A stretch of 64,000 bases of DNA. It comes from Wolfiporia cocos (taxonomy: Eukaryota > Basidiomycota > Agaricomycetes > Polyporales > Phaeolaceae). Below the pieces are notes generated by a model. The model saw only the letters and a program-made list of their open reading frames with translations, was not told the origin of the DNA and did no database searches. Of the stretch, positions 10,018-21,921 are shown piece after piece (positions within the stretch are counted from its first letter, which is position 1; each line of letters starts with the position of its first letter). A program made the position numbers and the translations under genes. Location: positions 1,364,001 through 1,428,000 of the forward strand of contig JACCLO010000004.1 in the NCBI GenBank assembly GCA_029448655.1. The letters run 5' to 3'.

Positions 10018-10870
10018 TACTGTGAATTTAGAATCGGCCCCAAATTTACTGTGAATTTACAGTACCATTCACGTGAGGTCAAATTTACGGTTGTAATTTA
10101 CCGTGATTTACAGGCTCTCTAATTACAGGTGATCTACTGGTGAACACGGTGAATCACCCCATTACAGCTATTTAGGGAATTCATGACACAACGCAGTTTC
10201 TCGATTGTGTCAACCAATAAGGGAGAGAGAGAACGACCATTTATATCCTGCAGTCAGTGATTGTTTAAGAACCAATAAGGGAACTGTCATTTTCAATATG
10301 TGGCTGGTGCGCACCACGGTGCTTTGCACCTGAGCAGTGGCACATCCCTGTCATCATAGTCCTCAGGCACATCAGAAATGATAGAAACAGGACCGTAAGC
10401 AGGCTTTATTGAGCAGCAGAGTCAGCGAATGCAGAACAAGTACAGCTGGAATCTCACATGGTTTTGCTGCTCTAGTCACATACCCTAAATAGTAGCGTCC
10501 TTATTGGTTGACACGATCGAGAGAAATGCGGTGTGTTATGGATTTTCGAAATAGCTGTAACCGTGATTTACGACTTGCTCCATGTTGACCAGTTGAATTC
10601 TTCGACCCGGATGCCAAGAAGAACATTCACTGAGCCCATTTCTCGAGGTGAAGCTATGATATGTGATCACTGCGAAGATTCTTTGTTTGTGGAAACAAAT
10701 GCGGAGCTCTGTGGAAGCATGATTGCTGCAATGAACCATTGCAACACTCCTTCATCATATGTCCCTAACTAACCGTAATTTACATCCCCATTCCACCTTG
10801 CCTGTTAATTACGGGTAAATTACAGGGTAAATTAACCCAGTGTAAATTACCACTGCCAAATTCCCTGTGC
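10018..10870. mobile_element. Inverted-repeat (foldback-like) element, ends not resolved
   Basis: The block 10150-10245 (AGCTATTTAGG ... GTGTCAACCAATAAGG) recurs inverted at 10483-10575 (CCTTATTGGTTGACACGATC ... AATAGCTGTAA). Outside it, both arms carry many copies of TAATTTACC / GGTAAATTA, at 10020-10130 and 10775-10850. The symmetry indicates a TIR or foldback transposon with a central 250-bp loop and no visible transposase. I could not find a convincing target duplication, so the limits are approximate. Confidence 0.6.
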
Positions 10871-11924
10871 CCTATAGTGAACACAAGGTAGCATGAGCAA
10901 GAGAGTAGCAATCCTAGAGCTTCTGAGTCATTCTGGGCCACAGATGAGCGTGCCCATAGTGTCAGTCAACCAACACTCTGGCCGTTGCGGATGACGCAGG
11001 AGCCATCGGATGAGTACAGGCGCTTCGAAGGTGCCACAATCAGCGTGATCCGATCTCGCGCCACGATCGGTGGTTTACCGGTCATAACTGCTGAAACCTG
11101 AATAGAGCTTCGTGCGGCAGCATCAACCAACCTCACACGCAACTTATTGACAACTGCACAATATGTCTCCGGTATTTTTGCCCATGTGTTGTGATTGGTG
11201 ATGTTACAATGTACTGTTACGCGTAGGTCCCTGTAGGGGCCACATAGAAGGTGGAGTATGATGAAAAAGCAGCTTTCATACTGGCAAGTAGATGACCAAT
11301 GCGTGCATTGCCATCAAAATCACTGATTACTACGCAGGTCTGTACGCAATGCACATCATGCCTCATACCTTGGAGGATCATTGAGGAAGCTTATAACAGT
11401 CTCGCGACGAAGCGCCCCCGCAGCGGCTGACAGAAGCGCGCACCACCGAGCTCTGACGGCAATACATCGATCGCGGCTCTCTACACAGCTCGGGGTCCGG
11501 CACCAAGCATTCGCGGAGGGCACTTGCTCTCCGTCAGGACGTCACCAAGATGTGTATATGCAGAAGTGAAGAAAGCTGAGAGGACGTAGGAAACATGAAA
11601 AGATTGAGAGCTCCCACTGTGGCCTAGGCAGCAACGATTAGCGCATTGTATACGGGCAAAGCACAGAAAATAAGGCTCATTATGCTCTGCCGCACAGCCG
11701 ACCGTGGCTGCAGCTGCTTGCTAGCGTGTCTGTCACATGTGCATGTTCCATTGTTCGCTGTATTTGAATTGCACACTCCGCGCCTTCATAAATTGAGCGC
11801 GCGTCGGTGGCCCGTCCATTCCAGCCACTACCCACAACCATCTGAGCAGCCACCCTTCAGGCCCATTTCACCTGTTCCCCCCGTCCGTTGATACTGCCCT
11901 TATCACGTCAATCCGCTCTCAAAG
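10871..11924. other. Gene-poor stretch with a possible decayed minus-strand coding fragment
   Basis: On the minus strand about 10970-11310 holds short protein-like stretches (for example HCNITNHNTWAKIP, KLRVRLVDAAARSSIQ and ARDRITLIVAPSKRLYSS) that need a frame change and have no clear start. They may be a decayed gene or chance. I recognise no family. The rest up to 11924 shows nothing beyond the probable upstream region of the next gene. Confidence 0.3.
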
Positions 11925-13353
11925 ATGATCTCCAACGTAAACGCGAACACTTCGATCGAGACTGAGCGCCAGAGTATGCCACCTATGGCTGGATCATCGA
12001 CAAAGGCCGCAAACGCATTGTTGGACCCCTGCAGCAAGGTCTTTGAGAGCACGAGTCACCGTGATTCAGAAAATGACACGGCTCCGCAGGACGAGCAGTC
12101 AGAGATTACAAAGAACGTACCTGGGGTGCCACCGCCCTCAAAGATTGCACATCGGGTACGTCTTCGTCCCTAATCTGTATCGCTACCTCCTCTGTGGCCT
12201 TATCTCATGTTGTAAGCTGACGTTATACAATGCGATACAGTACATATGCTGGGACCTCACCGCTGTGGCGGCCGGCTACGCCGCGCGACTCACAGCGGAC
12301 CTGCGCAGTTTCCGCCGGTTATTCGAATGCATCGATGACCGGGCGCTGGCTACCGATGTGCTTGACAGCCTCTTCGGTGAGATTGAAAAGCTCGAGGCCG
12401 CGTACCGAGCGCGCAGGGCCAAAGCGGAACAACCCCTGCAATGCGAGTGTTCCGCCGATATTGACGAGGATGGAGGCGACGAGGACTTTGGGCATGATGA
12501 GGAGGAAAATTCCAATCCCATTGATGATGCAGGGGACGATGAGAACGAGGAATTCCTCGATACTTCGGAGTGGCGAGAGGTCGACGAGGCTTCCGAGCGC
12601 GGAGAAACGTTATGCGAGGATGAAGACGGATCGAATGCCGACGCAATACACCGCACGCCGTCGCCAGTGGTCGTCGAGCCAGCCGATAACGACTACTATG
12701 GCGACAATGAGCTGTTTGTCAGCCGGAGGTCTGCCAAATTCCAGAGGTCATCCAGCAACACGGATCTGGTCAAGGACGAGAAGTCCGACGGTGGCACAAT
12801 GTTCAACGTGCTTGATCGCTCACCCCGGCGCAACTGGTCAGCCGGGGACGATGGATATGGAGCATCCGTCGGCTCCAATTTCGAAATTGACTGGCGACTC
12901 GACGGCCCGTCAGCAACTAATATACACTCGACACTCTCAAATCTGCCCGCACCGACCACTCCCACCGCGCGCGCCTTGCCACTCGCGCATATACCGGACT
13001 ACGCTGGCCGGCTCGACGCGCCCGTGCAAATCCAGCAGCCTACATACCTCAAGCGAGTGAGGCCAGGCATCACAGGGCTTTTCGGCGACTTTCCGGAACC
13101 GTTCTTCGCGCCGCTGAATGCGGAGATCGAGGCGCAGACAACCTCCCCTGCGCCGACCTGCGCGCGCAAGGCCGGGACAGGTCGAGGCGTCCACCGTCAG
13201 GAGCAGTGCTCGCGGCGTGCGAGGTTCGACGGGCCATACCGTCAGCATTACCTGCGCCACTCATCCGTGCCGCGGGGAGAGGGCGCGGGCGCGCCGGCGG
13301 GTGTACGGCGAAACGCCACTGCTCTCGACTTGTCGCGCAATCGTGCAGCGTGA
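11925..13353 (+). CDS. Hypothetical acidic protein, 447 aa, two exons
   Basis: Exon 1 is 11925-12155 (77 codons) and exon 2 is 12241-13353. The 85-bp intron starts GTACGT and ends ATACAG, and phase is kept. The protein begins MISNVNANTS. A conserved-looking helical part (YICWDLTAVAAGYAARLTA, then a leucine-rich FECIDDRALATDVLDSL) comes at residues 78-130. A strongly acidic, Ser/Asp/Glu-rich middle follows, with runs such as DEDGGDEDFGHDEEEN, and a Pro/Arg-rich tail. No signal peptide, membrane segment or catalytic motif is visible, and I recognise no family. The acidic, low-complexity character suggests a nuclear or regulatory protein, but that is a guess. The start is the first ATG that splices in frame. 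Confidence 0.65.
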
Positions 13354-13945
13354 CGAGGAAAACCAACACATAGACAGCATCACATCAGCCTGCGACGCTG
13401 TCGCAAGCTGGAAGGGAGGCATGTATAAGTGAGGGTCGTCCCTCGCTTGTCGTGACCTTGCCTTTCATTTACCACAGAGCGCCATGCGACGCATATCGAT
13501 GGCACATCCGGCCAATTGTAGATGGAGCACTCACCATGAGTCGAAGCTGCGATGCCTTGTGTTCGTCTCTGGATAGGGCTTTGCATCTAATCTTGAGCAT
13601 CGCATATGGCTGTGTATTTAATCGTGAGCATCGTACACGACATCGCGTGAGATAGGGCCTCGCGTAGCTCGTCTTCTCCTATTTGTGCACAATCCTGTTA
13701 ACGTCAGTGCTATAGGCGCGGCATCAGTGACGACGACTACTTCACATCGGTGACCTCGCTGTGCGTCGCCAGAATCGCAAACAAGACGATGTAGGCGTTG
13801 GAGTGCAGCGCTGTATGGTGATCGATGACAGATTTATGCAATGTTTGTCCTGTGCTTGATGTTGTGGGCGTTATAGAGAAACGTACGTACGGGCCGCCTG
13901 ATGCCCATAGCAGTGCCAGTGATCATGTGCACCTGCGCCAGCATG
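13354..13945. other. Intergenic, nothing recognised
   Basis: Only short random ORFs are present, with no repeats, RNA motifs or family similarity that I can see. Confidence 0.6.
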
Positions 13946-15060
13946 TCAGATTTTGTACAGGAGACTCTCCTGGAGCGCACTGCTGAGTCGCTCTAGACTG
14001 CACTGGCTTAGCACTGATGGCTTGCGAGGCGCGCATTGCGCGGTCACGTGGCCATGCCGCTTGGACAGGTGCTGAATGAGCGACTTGTTGGCTTCAACAT
14101 TGGAGGCAGTCTCTTTGATGGAGACGATCGCCAGGTGAGTCAGCCTCACGGAGGGTGGAGAGCGCGTGATTGCAAGACTAGCACAGGGAGCCGTGCTCGT
14201 GAATAGCACATTGGCGCATCTGAGGCGGACGAGGCTCGGGAGTGCGCAGACGAGACGCCCAAACTCGCGCACCTTCGGATGTGACGTCATACAGCCCGAG
14301 CGGCAATCTTGGTGTAGAATGGGCGCCCGCCCTCCTTCGCTCCACCCCACACCGACTGTTCTCGCTTGCTGAAGGAGGTGTGGCTGTGCCGCGCTCGCCC
14401 TTGGACATGGCTCCGATTCAACAGAACGACGTGCCGCTGCACCCGATACCGACACCTCGGCGCCTAAGCCTTGCACATTAGTGAACACGTCTCCAGCGTC
14501 CGAGCGTGATACCACATCCAGTCGATGATCCGCTCGCAGACCTCCGCCGGGAGCTGCAGCGGCCTCCTTGAGGACGGATCGCTCCCCGTCAGCGCTGGGT
14601 CCGAAGCGCCGGGACGCGTCCGAGTGTCTCCACCCGGGCTCTGTATCTGCGTCTATCCTTTAGCTATCTCTATGCTGCAGACGGCCCACTTACGACTTTC
14701 TGTGCTTCTCCAGCTTTCTCTAGCGTGCTCTCTCCCCTTGGTGCGGACTCTCCTCTACCTCACTTTTCACCGCAGACTCCTCTCGCGTGGTTTGTTCGAC
14801 CGCGCGAAAATTCTGTGCGTCCTTCTGCAGCGCTGAGGATGGATCACTTCGGACGTTCCCTGTTCCTTCCGTCACCCCCACCGTGTCTACACAATCCTGA
14901 CCATGCTCTCTGAGCGGTGCTGCGACAGCTTCCGGGGCGCGTCGCTTTGCGCCGTTTGCTTTGACTATCTCCCTCTTGTCTCAGCGTGATCGGGGGCTGA
15001 TGTCGTCGCGACCCATGACGGCAGATTTGAGGTCAAGCAGAACGACCCTGGTAAGTCTGC
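13946..15060 (-). pseudogene. Decayed duplicate of the F-box gene
   Basis: This block is plainly similar to the F-box gene at 17507-19237 in the same orientation. For instance, the minus-strand stretch REFGRLVCALPSLVRLRC, VLFTSTAPCASLAITRSP and ETASNVEANKSL recurs almost unchanged. Compared with the intact copy it lacks about 150 bp in the LRR part (the counterpart of 18380-18530), carries frameshifts in the F-box region and in the lysine/arginine-rich N-terminal part, and its C-terminal exon is gone. The splice donor and acceptor around the first intron are degraded. Confidence 0.8.
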
Positions 15061-15705
15061 CCAGTCGTTCATACATCAGGATATCCTCACAGCATTGCAC
15101 AGTCAGCCGCACATACAGAATGTGGATCGAGTGCACAGCACGGTGCTTCTTTCATCTCCCTAGCCTGGCAGCGTGAGATGATAAATGAAGGCCTATAACC
15201 GCATACTGGGTACGGTTCACCGACAGGAGCGATACATGAGCACCAGACGACATGTCCTATCGGCGCTGGGAATTACAGTGGTATGGACCCTCCCTGATCT
15301 CTAATGCATAGAAGAGCCGATGTATGCAGGCGTTGGCTTATATCCAGAGACGCGAAGGTAACTCGCAAACATTCGTGGTGCCACAGGGCCTCTTCCTACG
15401 GAAGGTCTGTACAAGGTCTCTGCTATCCGTGCATGACACCTCGTACTCAGGATCTGTCGCACAGCCCCGCATGCCTCGCGGCGATGAACCACACGGCCGC
15501 TGCAGCCATATATGCCTTGATCTGCTGCGTGCGTCCTATCTCGCACATTCTCTCCCTCGGCGCACGGGGTCATCAACATATTGAGCACGCAGAGCAAACA
15601 TACCACCATCGCCGATTCAATACTTGATCCCGCACCGCGGACTACATGAAAGTGGCCATCTGCTTGTGGCGGTTCCGGCGCTTTTAGAAGCATGGCCATG
15701 GCTGG
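14080..15705. repeat. Segmental duplication, copy 1 (partner 18155-19930)
   Basis: Similarity to 18155-19930 extends through the F-box gene and about 700 bp beyond its start codon into the upstream flank (for example GAGCCGATGTATGCAGGCGT in both). The duplicated unit therefore included the promoter. Divergence is substantial, with many substitutions and indels, so the event is not recent. Confidence 0.75.
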
Positions 15706-17506
15706 AGATGTATGGGACGGTTGCTTGCCTTGAGAAATGATCTTTGCTTGCGACGATTTGCGATGAACACAGATGACAGTTTTGCAGTTCGGTTAGCGCG
15801 CTCGCTTATTGACTTTGCTTTGCCTGTGCGTCTACGCTCTAGAAGGGGAACGATACGGCAAATAGTCCGAATACGAATACGGATGTGTTGACACGGGACT
15901 AGGAGTACATCCAAACCGTATGCTATGTTAACTACGTACAGAACTGCTGCCATCATGCGTTACCGAACAGTATACTAATCTAGCTAATGGCGAGAGATTG
16001 TCATCTCGTAACACAAACAGCAAGAACCTCTATGTCAGGACGCAATAACGATCTGTGCTCAGATAGACCATTGGATCAAGCCAGGTTGCTGCGTGCCTAA
16101 AGATGGTGCCCCAATCCTCGTCGCTTCGTCTCTACGATCAAAACACTTTACCAAGCTTCAACAGTCTGCCCTTCTCTCCATCATAGCGCGACACAAACAC
16201 AGCCATCATTGCTGGTAATCAAAAGGTCTCCTCACCTCGCGCTCCCATCTGTCGCATTCTCTGCGTAGTCGCAGAGCGATGGGACACATTCCTCTGTCGT
16301 CGTACAAGCCGCGGAGGGCGGGCCTGCCTAGCATTAGCGCGACACCGATCGCGAGACTTGCGCGCCATAACAATCGATGAGGGATGTTCAGCGGCTCGGA
16401 TGGCAACAGCGCAGACTTGTGGGAGACACGGTAGTCCGCTGAGCCGTGCAGGAAACAAACCTTGCGGCGTGTGGCGAATGTATTTGGACTGGATGGTGCG
16501 CGTGTGCAATATCGCGTGGAGAGCCTGCGCGGAGCCGTGAAATAACGTCGGCGTGTCCGAACATGTCGATGTTCGTCGTCGTCGGAGTGTCAGGGCGTGG
16601 GTGAGATGCCAGTAAGTTTAGATATCTCCACACCAATTCCCAGCGGGTGCATCTTTTCGAATATATCGCAGATACGATGCGTCCATGTTCCTCTGGCATC
16701 GCAAGAGCGCAGCCCTACATCGCCTGTGCGTCAGGACTCGCGAGACATCGCGTGGAGGGAAACGTAGGCGAGAATTGTTTCGTGGGTCGGATGCCCATGG
16801 TAGGGTTGGTCAGGAGCATGGCGGATTGCAGACAGGAAGAGGTAAGGAGATATCGTGCGCCGCACGGATGTATATGGCCGGATAGCGTGAGTGCGCAATG
16901 TCGCGAGGTATACAAACATATCGATGACTATTGTCGTCGGAGTATCAGGGCGTGCTTACTCTTCTTGGTCTTGATCATTATCCGCCACGCGTACAGCCCC
17001 AGGACGCAATTTGGACGGACGACAGACGGCCACATCGCCTTCGTGAACTTTACTTGCCACCCAGGACGTCTGGGGTGCACTATCAGGTCTGTGTGTCCGT
17101 ATGTGCGACCGACGAGTGCTGCAATTGATGTGGCTCATTCACAGTGGGGTGAGTCGATTAAGCGCTGGGGCGCTGCGCGGCAGAGTGCACGGTAGCGTGA
17201 ATGTATAGTGGACGAAAGTGCAGAGAGGCTTGGATGATTCGATAGCCGGAGAAGGGTCACGGGCATGTATACATGGGAATGATGCATATTGAATGTGCTA
17301 TATGGTGCTGGGCGCGAGCTTTGAGCTCAAGGTGGGCAGCCATGTAAATGGGGCGCACTCGCATCCACAAAACCGGGAGTGCGAAGTAGGGGCCTATACA
17401 AGCTCAATAAGCGCCTTCATTGAAGAGGTCGATGAAGACATCGACGCGGGTCCTGCGGAATGGCAGGCAGGATGATGAGACGGTGCAATTCATCAAAGGC
17501 ACCCAC
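15706..17506. other. Gene-free stretch with an imperfect direct repeat
   Basis: No convincing gene is seen. Bases near 16500-16600 and 16885-16960 share a diverged direct repeat (TGTCGATGTTCGTCGTCGTCGG-like against TATCGATGACTATTGTCGTCGG-like, each followed by AGTGTCAGGGCGTG or AGTATCAGGGCGTG), spaced about 380 bp. It could be a local tandem duplication of a lost gene or of noncoding DNA. Confidence 0.45.
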
Positions 17507-19237
17507 TCACCGCAAAACTCCTCGCTCATTCAATTTTGGCATCTCTGCCTTGAGCAGGGTCGACCACCGAGTCGCATCCGGTATGACTTTAGCTGGATCA
17601 GTCGAGATCACAAAGTCAACATGGTGGAGCTTTTCATAGTCTTTGTTGGAGAACAGTTCATTGAGTTGACCGCACATGTCCTTCCTGAGAGCAGATACGG
17701 TCTTTCGTAACTTCCTTTCCGCATTCCTGCTGTACCTAGGTCGTTCCACGACAATCGAGACCTCGCGCAAATTCTTCGACACATTGGATTTAATGATTCG
17801 GTGCATCCAGGCGTATCCGATCTTCTCGAAGTTCAAGGCTTGCAAAACAACTGTCTCCAGACCACCAAGATGCGCAAGATTAAATGCAGATGCTGTTACG
17901 AGTGAACATCAAAGGTGCATATACGCGGTGGGTGGAGGTCATAACATAAACGTACCGATTGTATCAGAGATTCCATCTTCCTCAGCATCCTTGCCTGGAC
18001 GTGCATTGGGTGAGAGGTTCAGGTAGCGCAGAGACTGGCTACACTGCTTGAACAGCGAATGGAGGGGCTCTCGATAAACATCTAGATACTTGCTGTCAGA
18101 GGATGCCCAGACATTGAACTCGAACCTCTCGAGGTGAGCGACCACCCCCGCGGCGCACAAATGCTCAAGGAGCGACTTGTTGGCTTCAACATTGGAGGCA
18201 GTCTCTTTGTTGGAGAGGATCATCAAGTCAGTCAGCCTCACGGAGGGCGGAGAGCGCGTGATTGCAAGACTAGCACAGGGAGCCGTGCTCGTGAATAGCA
18301 CGTTGTGGCATCTGAGGCGGACGAGGCTGGGGAGTGCACAGACGAGACGCCCGAAGTCGCGCACCTTCGAAAACGTGACGTCAAGCAGCTGGAGCGTGGT
18401 GAGAGAAGAGAATGCGGAGAGGTGGACGAAGACGAGCGGGTGGAAGTCCCTCGGCTTCCACATCGCATCCTGGATGACAAGACGCCACACGAGTGGCATC
18501 TTCGCAGCGCCCATCATGGCGAATGTGCCCAGGTGCGGAATTGGCCCCTGCTCCCCTATACCCACCACCACGACGGATCTCGCCTGCCGGAGGAGATGTG
18601 GCTGTGCCCGCGCTCGCCTCGCATGTCCTTGGACAAGGCTGCGATCCCACAGAGCGACGTGCCGCTGCATCTGGTACCGACACCTCGGCGTCCACGCCTT
18701 GCATACAAGGGCGCATCCCCGCAGCGTCCCAGTGTCATGCCACAGGCAGTCGATGACCCGCTCGCAGACCTCCGTTGGGAGCTGCAGCGACCTCGAGGAC
18801 CGATCGCTCTCCGTCGGCGGAGCGCCCGGGACGCGTCCGATGTGTCTCCACCCGCGCTCTGTATCTCCATCTATCCTTCAGTCGTCTCTCGAGGGTGCAG
18901 ATGGCTCACTTCTGACTTGCTGTGCTTCCCCAGCTCTCGCCAGCGTGCTTTCTTCCCTTGGTGCGGATTCTTCCTCTGCCTCACTTTTCACCACCGACTT
19001 TCCTCGCCCGTCTTGTGCGACGCTGCGAGGATCGGCTGCTTCCTCGCGCAGTGCGGAGGACGGATGTTGTTGCCCTTTCCCTGCTCCTTCTGTTGCCTTT
19101 GCCGTATCTACGTCGTCTTGGACGTCCTCTATGAGTGGCGCGGCGGCAGCTTCCCGGGCACGTCGTTTCGCGGCGTTTGCTCTGGCCACTTTCTTTTTGT
19201 TCCGGCGTTCTCGCAGGGCGGAGAGGATGCGACCCAT
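17507..19237 (-). CDS. F-box/LRR-like protein, 538 aa, three exons
   Basis: Exons on the minus strand are 19237-18910, 18858-17956 and 17892-17507. The introns are 51 and 63 bp with GTGAGC/ACAG and GTACGT/ACAG borders, and phases agree. The N-terminus (about 110 residues) is rich in Lys, Arg, Glu and Ala. The F-box follows at the start of exon 2: LPTEVCERVIDCLWHD, ALVCKAW, RCRYQMQRHVALW, the typical Agaricomycete form. After it come irregular leucine-rich repeats (VHLSAFSSLTTLQLLDVTF, RLVCALPSLVRLRC, LHSLFKQCSQSLRYLNLS). The role is presumed substrate receptor of an SCF ubiquitin ligase, with Skp1 binding through the F-box and target binding through the LRR part. The target is unknown. A decayed duplicate lies 4 kb to the left. 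The start codon choice is the first ATG in frame with exon 1; the frame is open further upstream, so a longer form is possible. Confidence 0.85.
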
Positions 19238-21227
19238 GGCAGCAAGGCGGAGATCAAGTGGAATGACCCTGGTAAGTCTGCCCAGTCGTTCATATACCCG
19301 GGTGTCCCCGCAGCGTTGCACAGCCAACCACACGTACAGAGTCCGAGTGCACAGCACAGCGATTCTTTCATCTACCCAGCCTCGCAGCGTGGAATGATAA
19401 ATGAAGACCAATGGGTACGGTTCGCCGATAGGATCGATGCATGAGCGCCAGACGATATGACCTGTCGATGTCGTTGATCGCAGCGGTATGTTCGCCGTCA
19501 TGGTCTTTACTCCGCGAATGAGCCGATGTATGCAGGCGTACCTTCGAGTTTTACATCCGGAGACGCACAGGTCACCCGCGAGCATTCGCAATCAGCCACA
19601 CTACCTCTCCTGCGAAGGGTTCATGCATGCGTTTCCGAGCTGTGCGCGAGGCCTCGAGCCCAGCATCTGTTACACAGCCCAGCAGGCCTCGTGGCAATGG
19701 ACCACACGGGCGATGCAGTCATGTATACCTCGACGTATCAGAGCTACTGCAGGCGTCCCCCGCGTGAATTGTCTCCCACAGCTCACGGGGTATCACTAAC
19801 ATATCCGGCATGCAGAGCGAGCATACAACCACCGTATTCCGCGCCACAGCCGACTGCATAAAGAACGGCAGTCTGGCAGATGCATGTGGCGGTACCAGCG
19901 CTCCTAGAGGCATAGCTGTGGGTAGGCATAGATAGCGTTGGGAAAGCATTGTCAACTCTCGAACCTTGGACGCTGCGGGTGGATTGTTGCTGTTCTGGAG
20001 CTTCTTATCGAAGACAGCAAGAGCTCAATGCGGTGTACGTGAGGCGATGTGGATGGCTTCCATTTCGACGGCGATGTGTACGCACGCCAATCGATGCCGA
20101 CGACTGGTCTCGTACCCCAAGCGCCGAAGATCACGTGTGTTCCCGGACGCTCTGACGCTGCTGCGTACGAACGTTGAAGTAGCTTATGAAGTAATAGAAA
20201 GTATTAGTCGAATTCGTTATAGACAATGTATGTACGACGCTGTTCATGACTTTGTCAGTGGATGAGTGGATTCATTTATACGTCCTGCACTCTTGAGCCA
20301 GCGTGACTCTACGCGGTCTCGTTGGTCCTCAAGGATATATATGCAATGATTGTCGTAGCATTGTGTCCAAGTCATCGACACGTCGAATTCATTTTCGTTG
20401 TCAAGCTGTAGGTCGGGCGTGGACTTAGTGCTTAGTACTTAGGCATCGGCGTCGTATGCACCAGCACCCTCGTGCACACATACAATGATCTAAGTAGTTG
20501 TTTTATTGTAATCCTGTAATGCATATAATGCGTATATCATCAGCTCAGTCGATGGGGTCGGCCAAAACATTCAACGTCTGTCAAAAATTGCACAGAGGCG
20601 CCCGCCACGGCCCAGTGCACGTGATGTTCGGCGCTTGGTGCTACGCAAACCAACCCGCTGGGTAATTAACCTCAAGTCTGTGGGAATGTCAGTATGGGAT
20701 AAGTACTGGATAATGTCCAACAATGTAATTGCTAGAAAATAGCAAGAAAATAGGAAAGAAAAACAGATAAAATCTGTGACATACTATATGCTCTGTATAT
20801 GCTATGGACAGATTCAATGATAGTAGCTCAGGCTTTGAAAATAGATGGTATTGAAGATTAAAATTTAAAGGGGTGCGCTGGCAGACTTGTGTTGAATATT
20901 AACATTGGCTCCTGCGCGTGTTCAAAGTGCATGCTGTCCTAGAGTTCGAAATATTTTCTTTTTTGGTGCGTCACTAACTGTGTCAAAACCCCAGAATCAT
21001 CTACTCAGTTACGGGGCAATCGTTTCTAGTCTGCGAGTGCGCAGACTGCCACCTTAATTGTGTCTACCTCCGCATGATCACTAACCAATGCAGGAGCTGA
21101 ATTCCAAACATGGACACAATGCTCTGGGCGTCATGTATGGGGGGTGCGGAAAACCGCCATTTATGCTCGGAGCTTGATTTACATTGCGAAGAGACATATG
21201 GCGCAACAACATTGATAGCGCCACATT
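19238..21227. other. Upstream flank of the F-box gene (duplicated to ~19.93 kb), then intergenic
   Basis: Up to about 19930 this is the 5' flank shared with the copy at 15.1-15.7 kb. From there to 21227 I see no gene, repeat or RNA. A fairly AT-rich stretch at 20640-20990 has nothing recognisable. Confidence 0.55.
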
Positions 21228-21229
21228 GT

Positions 21230-21921
21230 TATACAGTTGACTATCTAGTAATGCATACCGTCGGTCCCCGGATTTTGCTATGCATTATGAGGTGTTATGC
21301 GCGATCAAATCCGTCACACAGTGTGACTTATTGTGATCATACGTGACCTCCCCGCGCAGGTACGTCACGCTCTGTCACATCAACATCGCATTGAGTGCCA
21401 CTATACGTTTGCCGAACTATTACCATCTAGACTATCCTGCCAGTACCTATCTAGCGTGCTCTGCTTTTGTGAATCAAAGTTAATGTGATGTAAATGAGCT
21501 CATAGCTTCCGCAACTGCTGCTCGAGAACAAGTATCGAGACGCCCTCAGCTTCTGCAAACTGAGGACAGAGCAGTCATGAAGAGTGTGATTGCTTCGTGC
21601 ATATTTCGGTGGCTTGACTGCTGAAGACCTAGGCTCTTTGGTAGCTTTCAGTAGCTTTTCCCTAGCAGTAGGATGGGGACAGGGCTTCTTTGCAGGGCGC
21701 GGTTTGCGCTTCCGGTCGTCTACAGTCACACTACACTATGCATGCACTAAATTACCAAATATAGCCAATCTAATAATGCATAACCCCAACTTCGGGCATG
21801 CATTATGCAATATCAGAAATATATGCATTTTTTGGGGACGAGATCGGTCCCCAGCTCAGGCTATGCATTATGAGATAATATGCATTACTAGCTAATGCAT
21901 TACTAGATAGTCAACTGTATA
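21230..21921. mobile_element. Tc1/mariner-like MITE with TA duplication
   Basis: Left end TACAGTTGACTATCTAGTAA (from 21232) and right end TTACTAGATAGTCAACTGTA (to 21919) are perfect inverted repeats of about 25 bp with ATGCAT inside, each flanked by TA. Internal copies of TATGCATTATGAG and the GGTCCCC motif repeat near both ends. The size (~690 bp) and TA flanks fit a non-autonomous Tc1/mariner/pogo-type element. A minus-strand ORF inside (21451-21729) has a basic tail rich in KRKPRPAKKP and may be a transposase C-terminal remnant, but this is weak. Confidence 0.75.

Noticed and set aside
12230..13060. 276-aa forward ORF in another frame of the acidic-protein gene
   Set aside because: It overlaps the spliced frame, is compositionally biased and has no splice support. 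The chosen frame begins with an ATG exon that joins in phase.
16500..16970. Diverged direct repeat as a CRISPR-like array or a gene pair
   Set aside because: There are only two copies ~380 bp apart, no regular spacers and no protein features; CRISPR is not expected in a fungal nucleus.
18177..19444. Forward ORFs of 406 and 379 aa opposite the F-box gene
   Set aside because: The minus strand carries a recognisable F-box and LRR with consistent introns; the forward frames show no domain.
21451..21729. Basic 92-aa minus ORF as an intact gene
   Set aside because: It lies wholly inside a MITE, lacks upstream exons and can at most be a transposase remnant.
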